The notes: generated from the letters alone by a model not told the origin. DNA of 64,000 bases from Streptococcus parasanguinis (GCF_901875555.1 NZ_CABFMD010000003.1:12498-76497); one strand, 5' to 3'; positions 26,944 through 37,300 are shown, counted from the first letter of the stretch. Program-made: numbers and translations.

Positions 26944-27035
26944 GGCCCAAGGCAAAAATAGGAAACTGATGCAGTGTTCCGTGAACACAAAGCAGTTTAT
27001 CTTTTTTGCACCGGGCCTCGCTCGGGTTCAAATTA
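26944..27035 (+). ncRNA. Structured RNA element, tandem copy 2 (rpsG-fusA gap)
   Basis: Helices GGCCC/GGGCC, GCAAAAA/TTTTTGC, AAACTG/CAGTTT and GTGTTC/GAACAC, with the same TAGG...ATCT internal loop and the tail CTCGGGTTCAAATTA. The stems differ from copy 1 by paired substitutions. A further small hairpin, AGCTAA/TTAGCT (27035-27058), and CAACTC/GAGTTG (27064-27081) follow. Confidence 0.6.
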
Positions 27036-27108
27036 GCTAAAACGAATAGTATTAGCTATGATTCAACTCACCAACGAGTTGAAACCAACAAATCATGAAA
27101 ACACTGAG

Positions 27109-27137
27109 AACGGGTGGGTCCTGCCTATCCGTTTTTA
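27109..27137 (+). terminator. Terminator before the fusA promoter
   Basis: A 10-bp stem AACGGGTGGG / CCTATCCGTT (two G-T pairs), five-base loop, then a T-rich tail. Confidence 0.7.
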
Positions 27138-27149
27138 TTGAAATCGTGT

Positions 27150-27155
27150 TATAAT
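27150..27155 (+). promoter_or_regulatory. -10 of the fusA promoter
   Basis: TGTTATAATA contains TATAAT with a TG extension, 37 bp before the fusA start. No good -35 is visible. Confidence 0.55.
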
Positions 27156-27191
27156 AGAATAGAAATAAAAAATATAGGAGAAACAAACCTC

Positions 27192-29273
27192 ATGGCACGC
27201 GAATTTTCACTTGAAAAAACTCGTAATATCGGTATCATGGCTCACGTCGATGCTGGTAAAACAACTACAACTGAGCGTATCCTTTACTACACTGGTAAGA
27301 TTCACAAAATCGGTGAAACTCACGAAGGTGCGTCACAAATGGACTGGATGGAGCAAGAGCAAGAACGTGGTATTACCATCACATCTGCCGCTACAACAGC
27401 TCAATGGAAAGACACTCGTGTAAACATCATCGACACCCCGGGACACGTGGATTTCACTATCGAAGTTCAACGTTCACTCCGCGTTTTGGATGGTGCGGTT
27501 ACCGTTCTTGACTCTCAATCAGGTGTTGAGCCTCAAACTGAAACAGTTTGGCGTCAAGCAACTGAATACGGAGTTCCACGTATTGTATTCGCCAACAAGA
27601 TGGATAAAATCGGTGCTGACTTCCTTTACTCAGTAAGCACACTTCATGACCGTCTTCAAGCAAACGCTCACCCAATTCAATTGCCAATCGGTTCTGAAGA
27701 TGACTTCCGCGGAATCATTGACTTGATCAAGATGAAAGCTGAAATCTATACCAACGACCTTGGTACAGATATCCTTGAAGAAGATATTCCAGCTGAATAC
27801 CTTGAACAAGCTCAAGAATACCGTGAAAAATTGGTTGAAGCAGTTGCTGAAACTGATGAAGACTTGATGATGAAATACCTTGAAGGGGAAGAAATCACAA
27901 ACGAAGAATTGAAAGCTGGTATCCGTAAAGCGACAATCAACGTTGAATTCTACCCAGTACTTTGTGGTTCTGCCTTCAAGAACAAAGGGGTTCAATTGAT
28001 GTTGGATGCAGTCCTTGACTACCTTCCAAGCCCACTTGATATCCCTGCAATCAAGGGTGTAAACCCAGACACAGACGAAGAAGAAGAACGTCCAGCATCT
28101 GACGAAGAGCCATTTGCAGCTCTTGCCTTCAAGATCATGACTGACCCATTCGTAGGTCGTTTGACATTCTTCCGTGTTTACTCAGGTGTCTTGAACTCAG
28201 GTTCATACGTATTGAACACTTCTAAAGGTAAACGTGAACGTATCGGACGTATCCTTCAAATGCACGCCAACACTCGTAAAGAAATCGAAACAGTTTACTC
28301 TGGAGATATCGCTGCTGCCGTTGGTTTGAAAGATACAACAACTGGTGACTCATTGACAGATGAAAAAGCAAAAATCATCCTTGAATCAATCGAAGTTCCA
28401 GAACCAGTTATTCAATTGATGGTTGAGCCTAAATCTAAAGCAGACCAAGACAAGATGGGTATCGCCCTTCAAAAATTGGCTGAAGAAGATCCAACATTCC
28501 GTGTTGAAACAAACCCTGAAACTGGTGAAACAGTTATCTCTGGTATGGGTGAGTTGCACTTGGATGTCCTTGTTGACCGTATGAAACGTGAATTCAAGGT
28601 TGAAGCAAACGTTGGTGCTCCTCAAGTATCTTACCGTGAAACATTCCGTGCTTCTACACAAGCACGTGGATTCTTCAAACGTCAATCTGGTGGTAAAGGT
28701 CAGTTTGGTGATGTTTGGATCGAATTTACTCCAAACGAAGAAGGTAAAGGATTCGAGTTCGAAAATGCGATCGTCGGTGGTGTGGTTCCACGTGAATTCA
28801 TCCCTGCAGTAGAAAAAGGACTTCAAGAATCTATGGCGAATGGTGTTCTTGCTGGTTACCCAATGGTTGACGTGAAAGCCAAACTTTACGATGGTTCATA
28901 CCACGATGTCGACTCATCTGAAACTGCCTTCAAGATCGCTGCATCTCTTGCGCTTAAAGAAGCTGCTAAGACTGCACAGCCAGCTATCCTTGAACCAATG
29001 ATGCTTGTAACGATCACAGTTCCTGAAGAAAACCTTGGGGATGTTATGGGGCACGTAACTGCTCGTCGTGGACGTGTAGATGGTATGGAAGCACACGGTG
29101 CAAGCCAAATCGTTCGTGCTTATGTACCGCTTGCTGAAATGTTCGGTTACGCTACTGTTCTTCGTTCTGCAACTCAAGGACGTGGTACCTTCATGATGGT
29201 ATTCGACCACTACGAAGATGTACCAAAATCAGTACAAGAAGAAATCATTAAAAAAGCTAAAGGTGAAGCTTAA
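27192..29273 (+). CDS. fusA: Elongation factor G
   Basis: A 693-residue translational GTPase that drives translocation and, with RRF, ribosome recycling. G1 is AHVDAGKT (residues 17-24), G3 DTPGH, G4 NKMD. Domains IV and V are complete ([20 protein letters not shown]). ATG 27192 ([14 protein letters not shown]) follows AGGAG; the frame extends upstream through the promoter but that part is not coding. A strong terminator follows. Confidence 0.99.
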   Translation: MAREFSLEKTRNIGIMAHVDAGKTTTTERILYYTGKIHKIGETHEGASQMDWMEQEQERGITITSAATTAQWKDTRVNIIDTPGHVDFTIEVQRSLRVLDGAVTVLDSQSGVEPQTETVWRQATEYGVPRIVFANKMDKIGADFLYSVSTLHDRLQANAHPIQLPIGSEDDFRGIIDLIKMKAEIYTNDLGTDILEEDIPAEYLEQAQEYREKLVEAVAETDEDLMMKYLEGEEITNEELKAGIRKATINVEFYPVLCGSAFKNKGVQLMLDAVLDYLPSPLDIPAIKGVNPDTDEEEERPASDEEPFAALAFKIMTDPFVGRLTFFRVYSGVLNSGSYVLNTSKGKRERIGRILQMHANTRKEIETVYSGDIAAAVGLKDTTTGDSLTDEKAKIILESIEVPEPVIQLMVEPKSKADQDKMGIALQKLAEEDPTFRVETNPETGETVISGMGELHLDVLVDRMKREFKVEANVGAPQVSYRETFRASTQARGFFKRQSGGKGQFGDVWIEFTPNEEGKGFEFENAIVGGVVPREFIPAVEKGLQESMANGVLAGYPMVDVKAKLYDGSYHDVDSSETAFKIAASLALKEAAKTAQPAILEPMMLVTITVPEENLGDVMGHVTARRGRVDGMEAHGASQIVRAYVPLAEMFGYATVLRSATQGRGTFMMVFDHYEDVPKSVQEEIIKKAKGEA

Positions 29274-29285
29274 TTTGCCAAAACT

Positions 29286-29320
29286 AAAAAACTCTTCCCA
29301 TTTTGGGAAGAGTTTTTGTT
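29286..29320 (+). terminator. fusA terminator
   Basis: AAAAACTCTTCCC pairs with GGGAAGAGTTTTT around a short ATTTT loop. Confidence 0.9.
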
Positions 29321-29358
29321 TGTTCCAAAAGTGAGTACTAGTAAAAAAGGCTCTTCCT

Positions 29359-29411
29359 ATCGATCAGGCCTTTGTGAAAAAACTTTAATAAAAAAGGTTC
29401 TGACCGATGAT
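29359..29411. other. Long imperfect hairpin upstream of gapA
   Basis: ATCGATCAGGCCTTT pairs with AAAGGTTCTGACCGATGAT with minor mismatches around an A-rich loop. It lies upstream of the gapA promoter, so it is not in the leader. Role unknown. Confidence 0.45.
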
Positions 29412-29437
29412 AATTCTTGCTTTTCGTAGGGAAATAG

Positions 29438-29466
29438 TTGCTTTTTAATGTAATAAAGTATATAAT
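29438..29466 (+). promoter_or_regulatory. gapA promoter
   Basis: -35 TTGCTT (29438-29443), 17-bp spacer, -10 TATAAT (29461-29466). It leaves an approximately 80-base leader. Confidence 0.8.
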
Positions 29467-29552
29467 AGTAACTGTTAAAAGATGTTTGGCGCTGTGTCAA
29501 GTTACTCTTTTCACATAAAAATTTTTTGATTTTCATAAGGAGGAAATCACGA

Positions 29553-30563
29553 ATGGTAGTTAAAGTTGGTATTAACGGTTTCGGTCGTATCGGACGTCTT
29601 GCTTTCCGTCGTATCCAAAACGTAGAAGGTGTTGAAGTTACTCGCATCAACGACCTTACAGATCCAGTTATGCTTGCACACTTGTTGAAATACGATACAA
29701 CTCAAGGTCGTTTCGACGGTACTGTGGAAGTTAAAGAAGGTGGATTCGAAGTTAACGGTAAATTCGTTAAAGTTTCTGCTGAACGCGATCCAGAACAAAT
29801 CGACTGGGCTAACGACGGTGTAGAAATCGTTCTTGAAGCAACTGGTTTCTTTGCTACTAAAGCAGCTGCTGAAAAACACTTGCATGCTGGTGGTGCTAAG
29901 AAAGTTGTTATCACTGCTCCTGGTGGATCAGATGTTAAAACAGTCGTATTTAACACTAACCACGATATTCTTGATGGTACTGAAACAGTTATCTCAGGTG
30001 CTTCATGTACTACAAACTGTTTGGCTCCAATGGCTAAAGCTCTTCATGACAACTTCGGTATCGTTGAAGGTTTGATGACTACTATCCACGGTTACACTGG
30101 TGACCAAATGGTTCTTGACGGACCACACCGTAAAGGTGACCTTCGCCGTGCTCGTGCTGCTGCAGCTAACATCGTTCCTAACTCAACTGGTGCTGCTAAA
30201 GCAATCGGTTTGGTTATCCCTGAATTGAACGGTAAATTGGACGGAGCTGCTCAACGTGTTCCTGTTCCAACTGGTTCAGTAACTGAATTGGTAGCAGTTC
30301 TTGATAAGAACGTTACTGTTGATGAAGTAAACGCAGCTATGAAAGCAGCTTCTAACGAATCATACGGATACACTGAAGATCCAATCGTATCTTCTGATAT
30401 CGTAGGTATGTCATTCGGTTCATTGTTTGACGCAACTCAAACTAAAGTTCTTGACGTTGACGGTAAACAATTGGTTAAAGTTGTTTCATGGTATGACAAT
30501 GAAATGTCTTACACTTCACAACTTGTTCGTACTCTTGAATACTTCGCAAAAATTGCTAAATAA
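29553..30563 (+). CDS. gapA: Glyceraldehyde-3-phosphate dehydrogenase (glycolytic, NAD)
   Basis: A 336-residue enzyme that oxidises glyceraldehyde-3-phosphate to 1,3-bisphosphoglycerate. The N-terminal NAD fold begins [19 protein letters not shown]. The catalytic Cys is residue 152 in [12 protein letters not shown], and the phosphate-site TGAAKA and C-terminal WYDNEMSY are intact. ATG 29553 follows AAGGAGG. Codon bias is extreme, as for other glycolytic genes. In streptococci it is also found on the surface as a moonlighting adhesin. Confidence 0.99.
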   Translation: MVVKVGINGFGRIGRLAFRRIQNVEGVEVTRINDLTDPVMLAHLLKYDTTQGRFDGTVEVKEGGFEVNGKFVKVSAERDPEQIDWANDGVEIVLEATGFFATKAAAEKHLHAGGAKKVVITAPGGSDVKTVVFNTNHDILDGTETVISGASCTTNCLAPMAKALHDNFGIVEGLMTTIHGYTGDQMVLDGPHRKGDLRRARAAAANIVPNSTGAAKAIGLVIPELNGKLDGAAQRVPVPTGSVTELVAVLDKNVTVDEVNAAMKAASNESYGYTEDPIVSSDIVGMSFGSLFDATQTKVLDVDGKQLVKVVSWYDNEMSYTSQLVRTLEYFAKIAK

Positions 30564-30578
30564 TTCATGCGTATGATG

Positions 30579-30605
30579 AGAGGAGGGAAACCTCCTCTTT
30601 TTTTG
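30579..30605 (+). terminator. gapA terminator
   Basis: AGAGGAGG / CCTCCTCT with a GAAA tetraloop and seven T. Confidence 0.93.
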
Positions 30606-30654
30606 TACTTTTTTTAGGGTTTTCTCATCATATTATAGGAATCCCCAAAATAGA

Positions 30655-30683
30655 TTGACAGTGTTAATTGGATTAGGTATCCT
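30655..30683 (+). promoter_or_regulatory. Promoter of the GH85 gene
   Basis: -35 TTGACA (30655-30660), 17-bp spacer, -10 TATCCT (30678-30683). Confidence 0.7.
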
Positions 30684-30715
30684 ATTCTTGATTTTAGATT
30701 TCTAATACAAGGTAA

Positions 30716-30729
30716 TGAAAGCGATTGCA
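30716..30729 (+). promoter_or_regulatory. CcpA catabolite-response element (cre)
   Basis: TGAAAGCGATTGCA fits the cre consensus TGWNANCGNTNNCA at every fixed position. It lies about 33 bp downstream of the -10, where CcpA binding would repress. Confidence 0.7.
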
Positions 30730-30797
30730 AGCCGCAGGGAAAGGAGCCAATGGAAATCGCTCAAGAAAAAGAAAAAAATCCATTCAAGGAGGTCAAA

Positions 30798-33700
30798 ATG
30801 AAAGGTCATCTATTTGAAAAGAAAGAACGATTTAGTATACGAAAATTTAGTGTGGGAGTTTGTTCTGCATTGATTGGATTAGCATTTTTAGGAACAGGAG
30901 CTGTCTCTGCAGATGAGGCAGTTTCTACTAGTGAACAAGCCTTAGAAGCATCTTCAGCAAGGACCGAAGATGTCAATCATTTGGTGAGAGAAGCAGGCGT
31001 CTATACAGCGGATGCAGCACTTCCTACAGTTGATCCTGCAAAACCAGCCACAGCAGAAGCGGTCACTCCAGAGGCTAGTCCTACAGGTACAGAAGCTAGC
31101 TCTTCGACTACTGAAACTCCAGCTGTTTCAGAGACTGAAAAACCAAAAGTTGCAACTGAGAAAGTGCCCGATTTACCAACCAATGAAGAAAAACAATTAA
31201 GACCAAAAGAGGTTAAGTTTGATACCTGGGATGATCTCTTGAAGTGGGAACCTGGAACACGAGTAGATGATGATTTGAACAGAGCAAGCGTTCCACTTGC
31301 AAGTCGTTTTCAAGGGAAACAAATTAATGTGCAAGCCAACCCTGAAGCGAAGATCCAAGCACTGTCAAATATGAACTCCAAAGCCAAGGATCATGCGTCT
31401 GTCGGTGGGGAAGAGTTTAAGGCCTATGCTTTTGATTACTGGCAATATTTGGATTCCATGGTCTTTTGGGAAGGTCTGGTTCCATCAGCAGATGTGATCG
31501 ATGCTGCCCACCGAAATGGGGTTCCTATTTATGGAACAATCTTTTATAACTGGTCTAGCAGCATCAAGGATCAAGAACATTTTGCAGAAACCTTGAAAGA
31601 AGATAGTGAAGGATCTAAAACTTTCCCGATCGCCCGTAAATTAGTCGAACTTGCCAAGTACTATGGTTTTGATGGCTATTTTATCAACCAAGAAACAACC
31701 GGAAATCTTGTACAACCATTGGGTCCAAAATTGAGAGATTTCCTTCTTTATACCAAGGAATATGCGAAGAGTCTCAACTATCCGATTAAGTATTCCTGGT
31801 ATGATGCTATGACGTATGAATATGGCCGTTACCATGAGAATGCACTTGGAGAATACAATTACAATTTCATGCAGCCAGAAAATGGGGAAAATCCAGTTGA
31901 TACCTTCTTTGCCAACTTCAACTGGGGTAAATCAGAAGTAGATTATTCGATCAGCACAGCTAAATGGATTAACCGGAATCCTTATGATGTTTTAGCGGGT
32001 CTCGAACTTCAAAAAGGAGGCTCTTATAAGACTAATGTAGACTGGAATGCCATTTTAGATGAACATGGCAAGTTGCGTCTATCCCTTGGTCTTTATGCAC
32101 CTGACACTATTACAGGTCTAGGAAAGACTGGAGAAGGTTACCATACCCATGAAGATCTATTCTGGACTGGTTTCCAAGGAGATCCGACCAAAGGAAAACC
32201 AGCAGACCAATCTTGGTATGGAATGTCTAATTTGGTTGTGGACAAAACCCCAATCACTAGTGAAGATTTTAATACTTCCTTCAATACTGGACACGGAAAA
32301 CACTGGTTTGTGGATGGCAAGATTTCTAAAGAAGGGGAATGGAACTACCGTTCTGTTTCTGGCTACCTTCCAACATGGCGTTGGTGGGTAGAGCATAGTG
32401 AAGATAGTACACCATTAAAAGGTCGCTATGATTTTGATCAAGCCTACAATGGAGGAAATTCTCTAGCCTTTGAAGGAGATTTAAAAGCCAATAGCCGTCA
32501 AAACGTCATGCTCTATTCGACCAAGATTCCTGTGACAGAAACGACAAAATTGAGCGTCAGTCATAAAGGTGGGGTCGGAGCTGCTGTTAGGGTTGCTGTT
32601 GCTACAAAAGAAGACTACTCTGAATACGAATGGAAAGAATTGACACCGAGTGCGGATTGGTCTACTCAAACCTTTGATTTGGGAAGTTTGGCTGGCAAGA
32701 CCATTTATGCTGTGAAGATGTTCTTTGACCATGATACGGATGTCAAAGACTACAAATTTAATCTTGGCCAATTGTCGATTACGTCAAACCAAGAGAAACC
32801 AGCGACTCCAGCAGAAGTAACTGTTCGAGCAAAACGTCTACAAAATGCGCAAGAAGCAGAAGCAGTTCTCAATTTTAAAGGGGTAGCAGATGCGGATTAT
32901 TATGAAGTCTATGAAAAAGATGGCGACAACTGGCGTCTCTTAACAGGGTCTTCTGCGACAACCGTCTATCTACCAAAAGTTAGTCGTTCAGCAAGAGCTG
33001 AAGGGACTACTCAGGAACTCAAGGTTGTGGTAGTTGGAAAGAACGGTCAACGTTCAGATGCGGGAACTGTAGCCTTTGATTGGGGCATGACCGTGTCAGA
33101 TACCAGTCTACCAAAAGCTTTAGCGCCAAATGTGGTCATCGGAGCCAAAGTGATCGGTTCGAGCTTCCCAGATGCGGATGGTAGTGAAGGTATTGAAGGT
33201 ATGTTAAATGGCACCATTACCAGTCTTTCAGATAAATGGTCATCTGCTCAATTGAGCGGAACCGTCGATATCCGCTTGACACAACCTCGGACCATTATTC
33301 GTTGGGTGATGGATCATGCTGGTGCTGGTGGGGAATCGGTCGATGATGGCAAAATGAATACCCGTGACTTCGACCTTTACTACAAGGACGAAGCTGGTGA
33401 GTGGAAATTAGCAAAAGAAGTTCGTGGCAATAAAGCCCATGTATCTGACATTACACTCGACCATCCGATCAAGGCTCAAGACTGGCGTCTCCATGTCATC
33501 ACGGCAGATAACGGAACCCCATGGCAAGCCATCCGGATTTACAACTGGAAGATGTATGAAAGTCTGGATACTGAAACGGTCAACATCCCGATGAAACATG
33601 CTGCAGCGCAAAACCTAGGCAATCATTTTGTTCAAGTTGGTTTCAAAGATGTCCCGGCCAATACCACACTGACCCTTTATGCGGATAAAGAAGCCACTAG

Positions 33701-35582
33701 CCCAATTGCGACCATGACAGCTGATCAAGCTGGTAATCTCATCTTTAAACCACTGGCTTTTAAATCAACCCCATCTCTTCTCTACTATCGTGCGCAAGAA
33801 CCTGGTAAAGATATCAGTAATGTCTTGGCGATCGAAGTTCCAAAGAATGATAAAGAGATTGCAGGACTCCAATTCGAAGATGGATTGACTAAGAAGGTCT
33901 ATCGAGAAGGCGATGCCCTTTCCTTGAAAGGAGCCACACTTCGTGTTCATTATAAAGATGGCCAAGCAGATCAACTGGTCAATCTCACCAACTCAGGTAT
34001 AGAGATTCGTGGATTTGACAGTAGCAAGCTTGGAGAACAACACCTGGAAGTTTCTTACCTTGGTCAGAAATTGGATAAGACTCTCACTGTTTTTGTGGTC
34101 AGTTCAGAGGAAGCAGGTGAAAAAGCAGTCGCTGGTCTAGAATTGATCGATAAACCAAAAGTGGAATATATTGTCGGAGAAGCATTAGAGAAAGAGGGTG
34201 GACGCTTTACAGTCGTCTTTGAAGATGAAACGACCGAAACGCATGCCTTGACAGATGAAGGTGTGGAAGTGACTGGCTTTGATACGACTAAGGAAGGTCG
34301 TCAAACCATCACAGTCCATTACAATGGAGCTAGCACAAGCTTTGATGTTCTTGTGAATCCAAAACCAGTTCTCAACGATGAATACCTCAAGCAAAAATTG
34401 GCTGAAGCTGAAGCAACAAAAGCCAAAGTAGACTTTACCTTTGCGACTCCTGAAGTCAAAGAAGCTTTGCTGGCTGGAATGGCTGCTTCTGAAAAAGTCT
34501 TGAAAGAGCATGATACCATCACTCAAGATCAAGTCAATGAGCAGTTGAACCAATTGACCGCTCTCTTGAAAGCCTTGGATGGACAAGCTAATCTAACAAA
34601 AGAAAAAGAAGCTCTCTCTGCCCTAACAACTGAAGCGACTGCTCTATTAGCAAGCAAGCCAAATCACCCTTCTGGAGAGGCTTTGCAGGAACTGGTTGAG
34701 AAAAATAAAGAACTCCTAGATTCTTCAAAACTCACTCCTGAAGCGCTCGCAACTGCAAAAACAGGTCTAGAGACCTTGATTGCGCTCCTGAAAGAAGATA
34801 AGCCAGCGGTCTTTGTAGACCCTGCGACTGGAGTCGAAGTTCAATTCTCCAACTTAGAGCCTACTGCTATTAAAGGATTAAAAGTCGCGAAAGTTGAAGC
34901 CAATCAGGCAGAAAGAGAAGAGATGAAGGGTCGAGAAGGAATCGTCTTTGATATTGAAGGCATAGATGCAAGCGGTCAAGATATCGATACGCACCATCCG
35001 TCCCTTGTGAAAATCCCTGTGGATAAGGATAAAGAAGTGGAGCAAGTCCTCTTCTTCCCAGAAGGTCAAGCTCCTCAATCCTTGGCCTTTGAGAGAGTTG
35101 GAGATGTGGTCATCTTTACAGCTCCTCACTTTACCCACTATGCGATTGTCTATAAGCCAGCAAAAACGGAAAGACCAGATCAACCGATCCAACCAGAAGA
35201 ACCGGCTAAACCAGATCAGCCTGTTCAACCAAATCAACCAGTCCAACCAGCTACCCCAATGACTCCAGATTCGGCTAATCCACTGAAGCCTACAGAGTCA
35301 TCTCAAGTGGATCAGTTGGCCCCAACGATTTCTACTCAACCAAGTTATCAAGAGGGGGATCACAAGGATGTGGTCGATCAAGATGTCCATCAGTTGTTAA
35401 GTACCCACCAAGGAGCGAACTCACAGCCAACAGTTCAGCAAGAAACAAAAGATGCAAGCAAAGAAAGTCAAACCGAACACTTACCAAATACGGCAAGCCA
35501 AGAAGCTTCCTTTGCAGCTGAAGCTGTTCTCTTGGCAGCCTTAGGCGGCTTCCTCTTGGCTGGTAAGAAGAAAGAAGAGTAA
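30798..35582 (+). CDS. Cell-wall-anchored endo-beta-N-acetylglucosaminidase, GH85 (EndoD-like)
   Basis: A 1594-residue surface enzyme that cleaves the chitobiose core of N-glycans on host glycoproteins. The signal peptide has a FSIRK motif (residues 12-16) and a likely cleavage after Ala38. The GH85 domain (about 130-640) carries the catalytic pair in GYFINQETTG, Asn297 and Glu299. Then come a discoidin-like domain (about 774-924), two bacterial Ig-like repeats (about 1018-1188), FIVAR-type helical repeats (about 1192-1335), a Pro/Gln-rich stalk and the sorting signal LPNTA (1562-1566) with hydrophobic and KKKEE tail. ATG 30798 follows AAGGAGG and gives the usual distance to the YSIRK motif; an in-frame ATG at 30750 also has AAAGGAG. 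It lies upstream of pgk, as in pneumococcus. Confidence 0.93.
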   Translation: MKGHLFEKKERFSIRKFSVGVCSALIGLAFLGTGAVSADEAVSTSEQALEASSARTEDVNHLVREAGVYTADAALPTVDPAKPATAEAVTPEASPTGTEASSSTTETPAVSETEKPKVATEKVPDLPTNEEKQLRPKEVKFDTWDDLLKWEPGTRVDDDLNRASVPLASRFQGKQINVQANPEAKIQALSNMNSKAKDHASVGGEEFKAYAFDYWQYLDSMVFWEGLVPSADVIDAAHRNGVPIYGTIFYNWSSSIKDQEHFAETLKEDSEGSKTFPIARKLVELAKYYGFDGYFINQETTGNLVQPLGPKLRDFLLYTKEYAKSLNYPIKYSWYDAMTYEYGRYHENALGEYNYNFMQPENGENPVDTFFANFNWGKSEVDYSISTAKWINRNPYDVLAGLELQKGGSYKTNVDWNAILDEHGKLRLSLGLYAPDTITGLGKTGEGYHTHEDLFWTGFQGDPTKGKPADQSWYGMSNLVVDKTPITSEDFNTSFNTGHGKHWFVDGKISKEGEWNYRSVSGYLPTWRWWVEHSEDSTPLKGRYDFDQAYNGGNSLAFEGDLKANSRQNVMLYSTKIPVTETTKLSVSHKGGVGAAVRVAVATKEDYSEYEWKELTPSADWSTQTFDLGSLAGKTIYAVKMFFDHDTDVKDYKFNLGQLSITSNQEKPATPAEVTVRAKRLQNAQEAEAVLNFKGVADADYYEVYEKDGDNWRLLTGSSATTVYLPKVSRSARAEGTTQELKVVVVGKNGQRSDAGTVAFDWGMTVSDTSLPKALAPNVVIGAKVIGSSFPDADGSEGIEGMLNGTITSLSDKWSSAQLSGTVDIRLTQPRTIIRWVMDHAGAGGESVDDGKMNTRDFDLYYKDEAGEWKLAKEVRGNKAHVSDITLDHPIKAQDWRLHVITADNGTPWQAIRIYNWKMYESLDTETVNIPMKHAAAQNLGNHFVQVGFKDVPANTTLTLYADKEATSPIATMTADQAGNLIFKPLAFKSTPSLLYYRAQEPGKDISNVLAIEVPKNDKEIAGLQFEDGLTKKVYREGDALSLKGATLRVHYKDGQADQLVNLTNSGIEIRGFDSSKLGEQHLEVSYLGQKLDKTLTVFVVSSEEAGEKAVAGLELIDKPKVEYIVGEALEKEGGRFTVVFEDETTETHALTDEGVEVTGFDTTKEGRQTITVHYNGASTSFDVLVNPKPVLNDEYLKQKLAEAEATKAKVDFTFATPEVKEALLAGMAASEKVLKEHDTITQDQVNEQLNQLTALLKALDGQANLTKEKEALSALTTEATALLASKPNHPSGEALQELVEKNKELLDSSKLTPEALATAKTGLETLIALLKEDKPAVFVDPATGVEVQFSNLEPTAIKGLKVAKVEANQAEREEMKGREGIVFDIEGIDASGQDIDTHHPSLVKIPVDKDKEVEQVLFFPEGQAPQSLAFERVGDVVIFTAPHFTHYAIVYKPAKTERPDQPIQPEEPAKPDQPVQPNQPVQPATPMTPDSANPLKPTESSQVDQLAPTISTQPSYQEGDHKDVVDQDVHQLLSTHQGANSQPTVQQETKDASKESQTEHLPNTASQEASFAAEAVLLAALGGFLLAGKKKEE

Positions 35583-35628
35583 GCATTTTACAGAATTCTT
35601 TCGTTCTTTTAAAAAGTCACTCTCAAAA

Positions 35629-35660
35629 AAACCTCTCTGGTGAAAACCAGGGAGGTTTGA
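35629..35660 (+). terminator. Terminator after the GH85 gene
   Basis: AAACCTCTCTGGT pairs with ACCAGGGAGGTTT around GAAA; the T tail is interrupted. Confidence 0.75.
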
Positions 35661-35755
35661 TCTTGTTTAGATTCTTATCTAAGAGTGTCGTTCGGATACT
35701 GCGAATTAGAGGGGAAAAGCATCGAATTTTGCTATCTCTTTTACAGCTTTTGTGA

Positions 35756-35761
35756 TATAAT
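35756..35761 (+). promoter_or_regulatory. -10 of the pgk promoter
   Basis: TATAAT preceded by TGTGA, 35 bp before the pgk start. No clear -35. Confidence 0.5.
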
Positions 35762-35795
35762 TATCATGTAATAAAAAAAGAAGGAGTCATATCTA

Positions 35796-36995
35796 ATGGC
35801 AAAATTGACTGTTAAAGACGTTGACTTGAAAGGGAAAAAAGTTCTCGTTCGTGTTGACTTCAACGTTCCTGTAAAAGATGGTGTGATCACTAACGATAAC
35901 CGTATCACTGCAGCTCTTCCAACTATCAAGTACATCCTTGAACAAGGTGGACGTGCAATCCTCTTCTCTCACCTTGGACGTGTAAAAGAAGAAGCAGATA
36001 AAGAAGGTAAATCACTTGCTCCTGTAGCTGCTGACTTGGCTGCTAAATTGGGTCAAGAAGTGAAATTTATCCCAGGTGTTACACGTGGTGCTGAATTGGA
36101 AGCAGCTGTTAATGCTCTTGAAGATGGACAAGTTCTCTTGGTTGAAAACACTCGTTTCGAAGATGTTGATGGCAAGAAAGAATCTAAAAATGATCCTGAA
36201 CTTGGTAAATACTGGGCATCACTTGGAGATGGTATCTTCGTAAACGATGCATTCGGTACTGCTCACCGTGCACACGCATCTAACGTTGGTATTTCAGCAA
36301 ACGTTGATAAAGCTGTTGCTGGATTCCTTCTTGAAAACGAAATTGCTTACATCAAAGAAGCAGTTGAAGCTCCAGAACGTCCATTCGTAGCGATCCTTGG
36401 TGGATCAAAAGTATCTGACAAGATCGGTGTTATCGAAAACCTTCTTGAAAAAGCTGATAAAGTCCTTATCGGTGGTGGGATGACTTACACATTCTACAAA
36501 GCTCAAGGTATCGAAATTGGTAACTCACTTGTAGAAGAAGACAAATTGGATGTGGCGAAAGCTCTTCTTGAAAAATCAAACGGCAAATTGATCTTGCCAG
36601 TTGACTCAAAAGAAGCAAACGCATTTGCTGACTACACTGAAGTGAAAGACACTGAAGGTGAAGCAGTAGATCCAGGATTCCTTGGTCTTGATATCGGTCC
36701 TAAATCAATCGCTAAATTCGACCAAGAATTGACTGGTGCGAAAACAGTTGTTTGGAACGGACCTATGGGTGTATTTGAAAACCCTGACTTCCAAGCTGGT
36801 ACAATCGGTGTGATGGACGCTATCGTGAAACAACCAGGCGTTAAATCAATCATTGGTGGTGGTGACTCAGCTGCTGCTGCGATCAACCTTGGCCGTGCAG
36901 ACAAGTTCTCATGGATCTCTACTGGTGGTGGTGCATCTATGGAACTCCTTGAAGGTAAAGAACTTCCAGGATTGGCTGCTCTTACTGATAAATAA
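35796..36995 (+). CDS. pgk: Phosphoglycerate kinase
   Basis: A 399-residue glycolytic kinase that makes ATP from 1,3-bisphosphoglycerate. The N-terminal substrate-binding segment [11 protein letters not shown] and the C-terminal nucleotide-binding GGGDSAAA and [14 protein letters not shown] are intact. ATG follows AAGGAG. It is monocistronic, closed by the AGGCTGGGAC-type hairpin. Codon bias is extreme. Confidence 0.99.
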   Translation: MAKLTVKDVDLKGKKVLVRVDFNVPVKDGVITNDNRITAALPTIKYILEQGGRAILFSHLGRVKEEADKEGKSLAPVAADLAAKLGQEVKFIPGVTRGAELEAAVNALEDGQVLLVENTRFEDVDGKKESKNDPELGKYWASLGDGIFVNDAFGTAHRAHASNVGISANVDKAVAGFLLENEIAYIKEAVEAPERPFVAILGGSKVSDKIGVIENLLEKADKVLIGGGMTYTFYKAQGIEIGNSLVEEDKLDVAKALLEKSNGKLILPVDSKEANAFADYTEVKDTEGEAVDPGFLGLDIGPKSIAKFDQELTGAKTVVWNGPMGVFENPDFQAGTIGVMDAIVKQPGVKSIIGGGDSAAAAINLGRADKFSWISTGGGASMELLEGKELPGLAALTDK

Positions 36996-37011
36996 GTCAA
37001 TTTGAATAAAT

Positions 37012-37045
37012 GAAGAGGCTGGGACAAAAGTCCTAGCCTCTTTTT
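37012..37045 (+). terminator. pgk terminator
   Basis: GAGGCTGGGAC / GTCCTAGCCTC with an AAAA loop and five T. Confidence 0.9.
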
Positions 37046-37051
37046 GATGTT

Positions 37052-37300
37052 GGATTGTCGAGCAAGACGCAGTGGTTGAGTGCTCAAAGCACTGCTTTGA
37101 GGTGGCGGATAGAACTTGCGAAGCAAGTATCCTAAGTCTTTGTTCGCTTTTTAAGCTTCAAAGATGCCCTATGTTGATGGAAACTATGTTTCCTTTATCT
37201 GCAAGCTTCAACAGTCTCCCAGACTGTTGAAGCTGTGCAGAGGTGGAACGACGAAATCGAATTCTAACGAATGACCGATTTCTGTCCCACTCTCTTTTTT
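37052..37300 (+). repeat. BOX/RUP-like intergenic repeat, long form (copy A)
   Basis: The left end is GGATTGTCGAGCAAGACGCA. A central block, GCTCAAAGCACTGCTTTGAG then CTTGCGAAGCAAG, resembles pneumococcal BOX/RUP sequence. Further hairpins (CTTCAACAGTCT / AGACTGTTGAAG) follow. The right end is a GAAATCG/CGATTTC stem with TCTGTCCCACTCTC and a T run. Nearly identical to copy B at 39770. Confidence 0.85.

Noticed and set aside
31001..31200. Small frames within the GH85 gene on either strand
   Set aside because: Low-complexity shadows of the Ala/Pro/Thr-rich region of the large protein.
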